From: Deuterostichococcus epilithicus | Lineage: Eukaryota; Chlorophyta; Trebouxiophyceae; Prasiolales; Stichococcaceae | DNA: 64,000 nucleotides | NCBI GenBank assembly: GCA_033439295.1 | Contig: JAVTLE010000017.1 | Span: forward strand, 1,116,001-1,180,000 | Reading direction: 5' to 3' | Shown: in pieces, positions 36,701 to 46,070 of the stretch | Numbering within the stretch: the first letter of the stretch is position 1 | How the letters are laid out: each line of letters opens with the position of its first letter | Position numbers and translations under genes: made by a program | Notes under the pieces: generated by a model | What the model was told of the DNA's origin: nothing | Seen by the model: the letters and a program-made list of their open reading frames with translations, nothing else | Database searches by the model: none

Positions 36701-37187
36701 TCCTGATGGTTTCGCACGACCAGCACCTCATCGAGTCCACCGTGGACGAACTGTGGGCGGTGGAAGACAACACAGGTACATCGTCGCGAACCCTGCGCCC
36801 GGCTGCTGCATTCCGTGCGACCGGCTTCTACCTCTTGAGCGGCATTCCGGCTCAGCTGCCTGACCCCTGCACCGCGACAGGCTGGGCCGCTGTGCGGGTG
36901 ACGGCGCTGCATGGTTTTGCGCCTTTTTCCGCGGCTGCCGCTTCTAGGCTGCAGACGGTGCCGCGGCACATGCGGCTGCAAGCGGACCTGAAGCTTGCCA
37001 GAGGGTGCCTGCTACAGGATGCTGCTCGGATCCCTTGCGCTGCACAGCACTTCGGCAGCACGTCCGCAGGCTGCCGTGACTGCCCTCCTTGTGCGCTGCA
37101 GCAACGCCCTTCCATGGCACCTTTGAGGACTACAAGGGCCGGCTGCGAGCAAAGGCGGCAAAGGAGAAGGGGCCGGCGCGGATGTGA
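27744..37187 (+). CDS. ABCF3: ABC-F ATPase, ABCF3/GCN20 type
   Basis: Nineteen exons, all phases consistent: 27744-27893, 28162-28273, 29390-29598, 30221-30388, 30686-30769, 30980-31072, 31384-31620, 32041-32189, 32517-32607, 32846-32954, 33327-33421, 33743-33831, 34099-34274, 34541-34620, 35159-35268, 35697-35769, 36160-36267, 36676-36775, 37102-37187; 772 aa. It has the GCN20-type N-terminal region, then two ABC cassettes: Walker [10 protein letters not shown] (about residue 214), signature FSGGWRMR, Walker [13 protein letters not shown], the HAREF switch, the ABC-F linker ([20 protein letters not shown]), second Walker A GPNGI/GKST across an intron, second signature LSGGQKSR and [11 protein letters not shown]. 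No membrane segments. By family it is soluble, works on the ribosome and supports Gcn2-type translational control. Exon 7 adds an Ala-rich insert of roughly 60 residues. Introns after exons 3, 5 and 14 begin with GC. Confidence 0.96.
28346..28480 (+). repeat. Decayed copies of ABCF3 exon 2
   Basis: Downstream of exon 2, about 28346-28387 repeats its 3' end including a GT-like donor, and about 28437-28480 repeats its QLLAQRLG segment. Both copies carry indels. Confidence 0.65.
28911..29318 (+). repeat. Two decayed copies of ABCF3 exon 3
   Basis: The start of exon 3 ([12 protein letters not shown]...) is echoed at about 28911-28955 and 29232-29318, both preceded by GGCGG or GCAG-like sequence. 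The second copy runs to CGCCACCTCATT as in the real exon at 29390. Confidence 0.8.
29926..30140 (+). repeat. Two decayed copies of ABCF3 exon 4
   Basis: Exon 4 (30221 on) begins [16 protein letters not shown]. Near copies start after CAG at about 29931 and 30052, then lose frame. A third, partial copy of the exon's 3' end lies at about 30467-30505. Confidence 0.78.
34740..34920. repeat. Two tandem units of about 91 bp in ABCF3 intron 14
   Basis: Two highly similar units run from about 34740 and about 34832; shared core CTTGACGGTGGTCGG and CCCAACCCAGGCGGCTC. Not recognisably coding. Confidence 0.8.
34920..35115 (+). repeat. Two decayed copies of ABCF3 exon 15
   Basis: About 35029-35094 encodes [20 protein letters not shown], nearly the real exon at 35159 ([20 protein letters not shown]), but the bases before it are AC instead of the acceptor AG. 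A more decayed copy lies at about 34920-34985. Confidence 0.85.
36449..36640 (+). repeat. Two decayed copies of ABCF3 exon 18
   Basis: The exon start [19 protein letters not shown] (36676 on) is echoed at about 36569-36640, and in weaker form at about 36449-36500, each after a CGCAG-like acceptor. Confidence 0.75.
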
Positions 37188-38532
37188 TTACAAAAGTCAC
37201 GAAGTCGGATGGAGGATCATTGAACCCGGCAGAGCCGCAACAAGCTCGCCGTTGCCGAGGCCTGGCTGCGGGCGCATGGCAGAGGTGCCCTTGATATGCA
37301 AGTGGCTTGTGGCCCCCTCGGTGTGCTCCACTGCTGCAGTCGTCGCCTGCTGTGCGTTTAGGCTTGCGGTATGGTGGCTTGAGAGGCGAGCTTGCTGCAG
37401 AGAAGCCTTGTTCATGAGTGACTGGAGATCTGAAAGCCCTGCAGGGTATGACGCTGCTGTTCAATCTGGACCGCAATCCTGGTGACCGTGTCGCGAGCCA
37501 CAACACACTTCGAGGATTCGGATACCGGAACCGGATCGCAAGCCACAACACTTCCGAGTCCCGTTGTTTCTGCACCCTCTTGCTGCATTCAGGTGAACTG
37601 CACGGGATTCCTGGTTTCAGATGAGCTGCGGCGCATCCCCGACCTTCAGCCCGCCGTCTTCCGGGGTGCCGCCTTCCTCCAAGGCCAACAGTAGCTGGAG
37701 CACGCGTATGCCTGCGCAGGCAGTGCAGGAGTCCTTCCCATTGCGCACCAACCTCCAGGACCCGGCGATGCGCGACGACTATTGAATGGGGCAGCGGTAA
37801 CAGCTTGGCAACGGCGGTACGGCGGCCTGCGGCACACCCGCCTTGTGCCGTGTGGCTTTCCCATGGCTAATGCATTGGAACAACAGCAATTGATCAGCAG
37901 CTGCACTCATTACAGGCTGGAGAGGGCTGCGCTGCGCACCCGGCGCGCGCTGCAGGAACCATGCAGCGCTGCATTTGCGCCCGGATCATTTCACGCAGGT
38001 GCTATCATCCTGCTGACATCGCAGCATTTGTACTTCGGCGGTGCAGGAGCTCGGCAGAAATCCGGGGGATGTCTCCCCAGAGAAGTGGGGCGGCGCAGCG
38101 CGCCTTTCAAAGGGAGCATGTCGCCTCCAGGGAGCAGTGGTCGCACAGCGGCAGCTGGCGCATGATGAGCGCGCTGGCATACATAGCAGGCCTGTGCTGC
38201 TAATAAGCTGCATTTCGCCAAGTTGAGCAGTGCTGCAGGTCCTGAAATCCAATGATTGGCAGTCGACGATCAGCGTTCTGAGATGGTTGTCATAAGCAGA
38301 TGAAGTCAACCATAATCCCACAGGTAGGGGCAAACGTGCAGTCATACCTCCTTCCCAGGGAACACACACTTGGGTATTATTCAGCGGTACGATCATGGTT
38401 TTATTTTTTAAAAAAAAACCCCCCTCGTACGGGGCAGAGGCATTCCTGTGTGCAGCACGCATGCAATTGACCAGAAAGCCGTGCTTAGAATACCGATATG
38501 CGTATGCGACGCCCGTCTGAGCCCCGCACCCA
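37188..38532. other. Intergenic region
   Basis: ABCF3 3' flank and F-box gene promoter. A short A-tract followed by C-tract lies at about 38408-38424. No exon chain found. Confidence 0.5.
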
Positions 38533-38607
38533 ATGTTAGCCGGCAGCTCGCATGCAGACGACCGACCTCAGACCACCCTTCTCGACAGCGCCACGGCACG
38601 CGTGAGC

Positions 38608-41503
38608 ATGGCAGCCCGCACAGCAGGCCTGCTGGACCTGCCGGATGATGTGCTGGCGCTGATCACGCGCCAGCTGCCGCTGCGTGACAAGTGTTCCCTT
38701 GAGGCAACACACAGTTCCCTCCGCACCGCGCTGCGCAGCCCTGGTTGCTGGGGCGCCATCACCCTGAGATTCATGCAGGGGTTCTGCACCAACGAATCGC
38801 AGATGGAACAATGCCAGGCGAATGAACGGCTGCTCATGGAACGCACCATGGTGCAAGTGCAGCTCTGCAAGTGGCTCCTGCAGCGTGCACCAGGTGTGCA
38901 CCGCAACCTCTCCTGCCGTGGACTGCACCTGGAACATGCTGCTCAGCGCCAAGCCTTGTGGGTCGTCAATATGGAGCAGCTCGCAGGTCAAGAAGTGAAC
39001 GATTGCGCTCATTACCATGCGTGCCGCCATGCACCCCTCAACCTGCTGACGCCGTTGCCCCAGATCCTCCCAGCGCTTTGCTGAGGCCTGGCCGCAAAGC
39101 CTGCCACAGTACGTTACACCACCTGCTGCGGCTGCGAGTGGATCTAGAGAGGGCTTTCCTTTCGTAAAGCGGTGGGCCGAAGGTCTGGGAGCCGCCGCAG
39201 CTGTGTCATGCATTCCTGAACACGGCGCTGCCGCTGCTGGCAGCGGCATGGCCGATTGGCAGCGCCATACACATGGGCCTAGACGTTCGCTGCCTCGACG
39301 CCGCGCCCTGGGGAGGCGGCCAATTCAGCAGCCGCGCGAATGTCGCGAGCATCGCCCCGCACCTGCGCAACCTTTCCATCAACATGTCAGGCGGGTTCAG
39401 CCTTCAGAACCTGCAGGTGGGTTGCCGATGGGCAGACAGCATCGAATTGCCGCAATTGGGGCCTGCTGCTCACGGGATCGGGCGCATCTACGAGCTTCAG
39501 GTGCATCCTGGGCAGCGGCGGCGGCGCTTGGATGCAGCTGACAACAGTCACCTCCACAGTAGGCAGTGCAGCTCCAGCAGCCCACTCCGAGTCTGCGTGC
39601 TGCCGTGCAGGTGCTCTGCGGCCTGCACCGTCTCGAACACCTGGCTCTTCGTGACTCCAATAAATACCGCATTGTGGATCCGCCACCTACCGGCTTCGAG
39701 CGGCTGCCTGCAGAAGTGTCCAGGCTCACGGCGCTGTTGGACTTGACGCTGGCAAATAACTACCATCTGGCTGAACTGCCCGAGGAGCTCTTCGTGCTGA
39801 CCCGGTGCGTGCTTTGCCAGGCGCTGTGCTGAGCGTGTTGTCCTGATGTGCATCAGTGCATAGCCGGACATGTGCACCGCCTCCTGTATGGCGCCGGCTT
39901 TCGAACAAACGTGCTGGCCCCGTCATCACTGCTGTTGTCTTGCCGCGAATGCAGGCTGCGAAAACTTCGCATTCAGGGCTCTGCCATCAAGGAGCTGCAA
40001 ATGGCAATGTGCCGCCTGACCGACCTGACGAGCCTGAGTTTGGAAGACAATCGGGTGAGACATCCCACACCCCTAGGTTGCCCTGTGTGTTCTTTTCCAG
40101 CATAGCAGGCTTCCGCCGCATCGAAACCCGCCCATCCATCAGCGCTTGGTGAATGCTCATACGGGTGGGCCAGCGGGAGCTGCCCAACAAGCCGTGCGTG
40201 GCTGCAGTGCATAATACAAACAGCTGGTGCCAATTTGGGCAGTAATGTCGAATGTTTCACACAGGCGGAGCTACAAATCGGATGCGGCGCTCTGTCGTCA
40301 GTTAAACATGTTGTGCTCATCCGCTCGCCGCTGGAGCATAGCAGCTGCATCTCGGCTGGTCTTCTGCAGCGGGCCGTTGTGGCGCGTCCAGGCCGCTGGC
40401 CGTTTGGCACTGTCCCGCAGCTCACGGCGCTGAGCTTCTATCAGCGGCATCGGCCGCTGGAGGCCCCTGTCCCAAAGGAAATCACAGCCCTCACAGGCCT
40501 GGAGGTACGTGGGCAGCGCTGGCCATGTTGCCAATGACCATTTGCCCGACCTGCTGCGGCTGCAGGTAGGGTGAATCATGTGGCATGCGGCAGTGCACGT
40601 CAAGCAGGCCGTTCCTTTCTGCCAAGACTGCGCATGGGGCAAAGCGCCGAGCGTGCCCCTGACTCGGCTGCGTGTGCACTCGCGGAGCAGCAGCACGAGA
40701 GCCGTGGAGGTTCTGTGAGCGCAGGCGCTGATACTGACGTCGTGCTGGGATTCCAAACATGAGGCAACACTTCGGACGCAGCTGCCAGACTACCTCAGCC
40801 GGCTCACTCGCCTTTCCTACCTGCGTACCTCTGGGCACAAGTTTGCGCAGGCGCGATGCCGCGATGCCCCTCCAAGTGATGCCCCAACCCCACACTCAAG
40901 AGCAAGTGCACATGAACGCGCCCTGCTGGGGCTCAGCAGCGAGGTGCCACAAGGGTCAGGAGTCCGAGGGTTTGAGCCCGCTGTCATGCACTGCAGGACA
41001 TACTGCAGGATAGACTCCCTGACCGACGATGAATAACTTACTGGATATGTGTCCAGGCTGATGGCTTATTGGACTTTATGGAGATTGCAAACGGGGCCTT
41101 GGCTCCTGTGCTGCAGGTGCCTCCAGTCATCGCGCAGCTGCCCAAACTGCATTTTCTATACATGTTCAATGTAGACATTGGCGGCAGCTGGTGCGATTCC
41201 TGGCCTCCTCCCTGCCAGTTCTTGACTGCATGCATGACGCCCAGCTGTCAGCAGGTGGTCGCCGCAGAAATCCTTGCGGTATCACACCGCGTCTTGCTAA
41301 GCTTTACTTCTTCACCTGCTTCAAGTAGGTCGGGTTTCGAGCCTGCCAGCCTCTCCCTGCTGCAAGGCATGACGCAGCTGCGGCGTGTGTCCATCAATCA
41401 CCCCGACTGCAGTGCGGCAAGACGACCGGAAGCGTGGGTGCGCGGCATCGCTGCACTCAGAGCAGCCAGGCCAGAATGCCTCATCACACATGTCTGGAAA
41501 TGA
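38608..41503 (+). CDS. F-box protein with leucine-rich repeats
   Basis: Exon 1 (38608 to about 38893; an in-frame Met at 38533 is possible) encodes an F-box: LLDLPDDVLALITRQLPLRD then a CWGAIT end. Later exons: 39201-39416 (SIAPHLRNLSIN), 39611-39804 (LHRLEHLALRD, LTALLDLTLANN), 39955-40054 (LRKLRIQG, LTDLTSLSLEDN), 40370-40504 (VPQLTALSFYQ), about 40782-40824 (YLSRLTRLSYL) and an end segment to the stop at 41503 (LPKLHFLYMFN, LRRVSINH). Exons 2 to 5 join in matching phase. The join from exon 1 to 39201 does not (phase 1 against phase 0), so a small exon is probably missed, and the joins after 40504 are unsure. By family it would be the substrate-binding part of an SCF ubiquitin ligase. Exon-like leftovers lie near 39085 and 40540. 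Confidence 0.7.
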
Positions 41504-42341
41504 TGGTCAAAGTGACGCGTAGCCGAGGGTCTGTTGCGGACGTTCGCACGACACCCCGCCACCAGGCCCTCGTGCTGTCATCTGCAATTGCAAGGAAGGA
41601 AGGAGGTAGACCATGGTCAGCGCTCCGCGGTTGAACGGCATCGGTGTTCCCTACGAGTAGCCCCAATAGGCTTTCGTGCCTCCTTCTCTACACCTCCAGA
41701 TGGCTCCTTCCGCCTCAAGAGACAGCAGTAACTTTGATTTTTGGGTTATTCATGTCCTTCGTCTTTTGGCCACGCAACGCACACCTTTTCTTCAGTGGTG
41801 CTTTGCTGGCTCGCCTTGGTGGTCTGGAGACAGAGAGTCTTGTACCTTTCCAGCCTCACTGATGATGGTGTCGTTCAACGCTTGAGCATAGTCCCACTAC
41901 ATCGGCTTCGTATGTATGTTGAAGCACTGCCAAACATACAACAGCCACCAAAATTGATAGCTGGTATTTGGTTGACTACAATGTACAAGCTTGGATGGAA
42001 CGAGGCGGGAGAACGTCGCGTGGAACAGCTGATGCCAGGTGGCGCCTCAGTGCGCACCGTGAGGCCATCGCCCAGAGCGGAGCGCCACAGCCTGCAGCTG
42101 GCGGCAACGCGTTGTGTAAATAGCGTCATGGAAACAGGTGACGAGCCGCCCAGGTCATTGTGTTATCCAGGCGGCGCCCCTGTACAAAGGCGCGGCCGGC
42201 CCGAGATCACTGCCATTGCACCGCCCGCTTCTGCCACTCCCCTGCGCTATTTCTCTGCCGCCGCACAATCCGCCAGAATTGCTATTGCCCATCTCCTTTG
42301 CCAGGACTGAAATACCTCGCTTGAGCGACGAGCGAAGCGTC
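41504..42341. other. Intergenic region
   Basis: A long plus-strand open frame (41741-42310) was considered and dropped because it lacks motifs and composition bias of coding DNA. Holds the promoter of the next Ala-rich gene. Confidence 0.45.
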
Positions 42342-44821
42342 ATGGCGGCTGCGCGTACCTCGGTTACGGGCTTCGCACTGCTCGCGCTCTTTATGGCGTC
42401 GAGTTGCGTGGAGGCTTCGGCACGCAATGGTGCGCAGTGATAAGACCTTGGTGGGTGTACAACTAGCATCATGTGTATACTATACTAGTATTGACACAAC
42501 TACATGCCAGCGTGCACAAGATTTGGGTGTCTGGCTCGCCGGCTGGGCGTGCCGAAACATTCGGAACGCCCGAGATGTTGAGATAGGTTGTACTCGAGAG
42601 CACAGTGCGTGCGGCTCATGACATGCCACTACCACGTTCATCGCTGTGAGGTTGGCGTGCACATAGTTGTTTCTTGTTGCAGCCGCCCTCGCGGTTTGTT
42701 GTGCCTGGATGCCACGCTCGAGTTTGTCGGAAGGCGGCTTCACTAGATCGATTCTCTCTAAAGATACCTTCGTCCTCCTTTCGCAGGTCGCATGCTGACC
42801 CAGGTCGCCTCGGCCGCGTCGGCGGCCGCGGCAGGTAATGATGCCGCTGCTGCCGCCGCCGCGTCAGCGGCCTCAGGTGGGATTTAATCCCGTTTGCCTG
42901 CAGCAGCGTGCTTCGCTCGAAAGCTTGCAAGTGTATACTGTTGGACTGAACATTCGTGATACCGTTCGACAGCGGCTGCACATTCTGCTGGCTGCCCCGA
43001 CGATATCGTTGCTGCATGCTTGGTTGACACAGGCGACGGCACGGCGGCAGCAACGGCAGCAGCATCTGCTGCAGGGTTCTACCAGACGGCTGCAGCCGCT
43101 GCAGCGGCAGCTGGCCAGTGTGGTGCACTGCCTACAACTGGCGATGCACTGATTTGCAAGCAAGCTGTCAGCATGCAATCAGATGCCTTGTTTCGTGCTT
43201 GTGTGCATGCGTGCATGTTGCAGAACCCCGCCCGCCGACTGCTGCACCGAGGGTCCGTTCGATGAGGCGCCCCTCATCTCTCCTGCACAGGTGTCGCCTC
43301 GTCTGCTGCCGTGGCGGCTGCGTCTTCTGCGGGCACTGCCGCTGCTGCAGCCGCTGCCGCTGCCGGTAATGCGGCAGCCGCTGCTGCCGCCGCTGCGGCA
43401 GGCAACTCCGCTGCCGCAGCTGCTGCCGCCGCCTCCAGCGGCCCGTGCTCCACTCTTGGGTCAGGTGCCGCTGCCGCTGCCGCTGCCGGTGCAGGCAACG
43501 GCGGGAACCCCGCCAGTGGTGTAGCGGCTGCTGCCGCCGCTGCCACTGCCACCAGGAACACTGCCGCGGCTGCGAGTGCCGCTGCTGCTGGTAAGTTGCA
43601 GATGATTTCGGTCGGTTTGGTAACCTTTTGAGGTTTCTCATGCTTCCATCAAGCCCAACGGCAGCCCTTGGACCATGCCTGGCACATGTTCGACCGACTC
43701 GGGCGTGTGCTTGCGAGTCCGCCCTTGCACGTGACAAACGACAGGGCTGTCAGCAGACAGGCTGCGAATGCAATGTCATGGACTGCGACAGGTCGCAAGC
43801 TGCTGCAAGCGAGCGCCGCCGCCGCTGCTGCCGCAGCTGCCGGCAACAATGCCGCCGCAGCTGCAGCCGCCGCTGCCACCTCAGGCACGCAGTTGCTTTG
43901 TCAGCGTGATCCTGTGCAAGTGCTCTTCAAGCAGAGTTCCACGGATCCGTGCATGGTACTCGCCATGGTTCCAAGCACCGATCAGCAGAAATAAACAAGC
44001 GCTGATGACAAATGGCCACATGTCCACAGGCAGCAGCGCGGCCGCAGCGGCGGCTGCAGCATCTGCTGCAGGGTTCTACCAGACGGCTGCAGCCGCTGCA
44101 GCGGCAGCTGGCCAGTGTGGTGCACTGCCTACAACTGGCGATGCACTGATTTGCAAGCAAGCTGTCAGCATGCAATCAGATGCCTTGTTTCGTGCTTGTG
44201 TGCATGCGTGCATGTTGCAGAACCCCGCCCGCCGACTGCTGCACCGAGGGTCCGTCCGATGAGGCGCCCCTCATCTCTCCTGCACAGGTGTCGCCTCGTC
44301 TGCTGCCGTGGCGGCTGCGTCTTCTGCGGGCACTGCCGCTGCTGCAGCCGCTGCCGCTGCCGGTGATGCGGCAGCCGCTGCTGCCGCCGCTGCGGCAGGC
44401 AACTCCGCTGCCGCAGCTGCTGCCGCCGCCTCCAGCGGCCCGTGCTCCACTCTTGGGTCAGGTGCCGCTGCCGCTGCCGCTGCCGCTGCCGGTGCAGGCA
44501 ACGGCGGGAACCCCGCCAGTGGTGCAGCGGCTGCTGCTGCCGCCGCCGCCACCAGGAACACCGCCGCGGCCGCGAGTGCCGCTGCTGCTGGAGAGTCGCA
44601 GACGTTTCCTGGTCATTTGGTCATCGCAACATGTTTTGAGCGTCTTCATGCCTCCAGCAAGCCCCGCGGCAGCCCTAGGGCCAGGCCTGGTGTTTGTTGA
44701 ATGCTTCAGCACTCGCTTGCTCGCAAACAATGTGGCAGCCGAGCATAGCAGTCACGCATCGCAGAGAACGGATCCACCCGCAGCTGATGTCGCCATATTA
44801 TCGTTTACAGGCCGACGGTAG
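42342..44821 (+). CDS. Secreted Ala-rich modular protein with duplicated A-B-C unit, about 361 aa
   Basis: Exons: 42342-42429, 42787-42876, 43033-43122, 43291-43590, 43792-43884, 44030-44119, 44288-44611, 44811-44821, all phase 1; total divisible by three. Signal peptide MAAARTSVTGFALLALFMAS, ending near SARN, is the same 88-base first exon as at 2579. Order: SP, A, B, C, A, B, C, then G-R-R-stop. Exon A reads G-RMLTQ or G-RKLLQ; exon B contains GFYQT and ends GQC; exon C contains SSGPCSTLG. The intron after 43884 has a GC donor (TCAG/GCACGC). The second C exon has lost the donor its twin uses (GTAAGT at 43591 became GAGAGT at 44591); a GT 21 bases on keeps phase 1. If that is not used, the frame ends at 44700. 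Function unknown. Confidence 0.78.
43065..44590 (+). repeat. Internal direct duplication of exons B and C with their intron
   Basis: About 43065-43590 and 44062-44590 are near-identical at an offset of 997-1000 bases. The 168-base introns 43123-43290 and 44120-44287 differ by one visible substitution. Similarity drops sharply inside exon B on the left and after exon C on the right, though diverged homology continues. Confidence 0.9.
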
Positions 44822-46070
44822 ATGAGGTGCCATCGCCAGACTCGTGCGGATCGTGCGCCCATTTGGATGGAGAAGAGACGATCATCAGCGTCATGGCAGT
44901 GGGCCACAGGTGCAGTTGGCAATGAAGGCCACGGCGCTTTAGGGAGTATGAGGAGGCCCGTCGCGCCTGGTAGAATTAGGCAGCAATATGTTGACAGCAG
45001 TGAACAAACCCCAATGGAACCCCTGGGTACCTGCCACCGTGCACGCGGTTGATTGCGTTCGTCTGTACTGTGCGTTGCCGCCAGCATCGAGCCAGGATGT
45101 TGTTGCATTGGCATGGGTAGAGCGATATCAGAATTGATGATGTGGCGCTGTCCCATTCCAGCTTGCAGCTAGCAACGTGCATCCTGGAATCAGAAACCTC
45201 GACCCAACATCCAGTGCAACGCCAACTCTGCCTGCTACACACAGAGCGCCGGCAGCGGCTGCACGAGCGAGAAGGTCGGTGCCAAGATGTGCCTATAATA
45301 ATATCTCATGCCGTTGCAGGAGAAGCAATGAAGCGGTATGCACTTCTAGTGAAACCAAGACGAGCTTGACTTGTTGTGGCATCGAGCGTCTTTTCGATCC
45401 AATGATGGTCGGACCAGCACCGTTCGCTTTCACCCGCTGACGGCTCCTTGCTCCCGGAGAGTCCCCCCACTCACAGGTGCTGCTGCCGCCGTTCTTCCAG
45501 CCCTCTCTTCCACACTATTGCGCGACCACCAGAGGCCTCGAGGACCGTTGTCACCGCGCCTCGCCGTCACACGATCATGCCGGCCGGTCCGGGAGTGGCA
45601 AGCTCGTCCCACAGCGGCGGAATGTCCTGCAGCAACGAAACAACAGCCCTCACTACAACAAATTGACAGGCACTGATCGCTTTAGGCATCCGCGCCTGCT
45701 TGCAACCTCCTCTCGAGTTACAGCTGCAAGCTGCTGGCCCCCCAGCCCTCCTGCATACCCTCTTGAAATACTCGAACCCTCATCCCTAAAGGAATACCCA
45801 TTGGCATTGCCATGCCAATGCAGCTAAGCGCATTGTGGTGCTGCTTCAGCGGCACGGAACGCCGAGGGATCTGCTGTCTACCGGTCACGGGCCTGCCCCA
45901 CGTGATCTTGCTTGACGGCGGGGGCGCGCCCGCAGAGCGGAGCTACTGCGCACTGAACAGGAGCTGTATGGCTGCCTGTCTGGCGCATCAGGCACCACCG
46001 CGCGGGGGCCTGCGTCCTGTGACCTACTCCATCGACACCGAAGGAAGCCAGAACGGCGAAACCTCATCAC
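44822..46070. other. Convergent 3' flanks
   Basis: Between the Ala-rich gene (+) and proteasome beta1 (-). It may contain a small terminal exon of the proteasome gene; nothing else supported. Confidence 0.4.

Noticed and set aside
41741-42310. 190-codon plus-strand open frame
   Set aside because: No motif, no splice context and unbiased codon use; located in the expected 3' UTR and promoter space between two genes.
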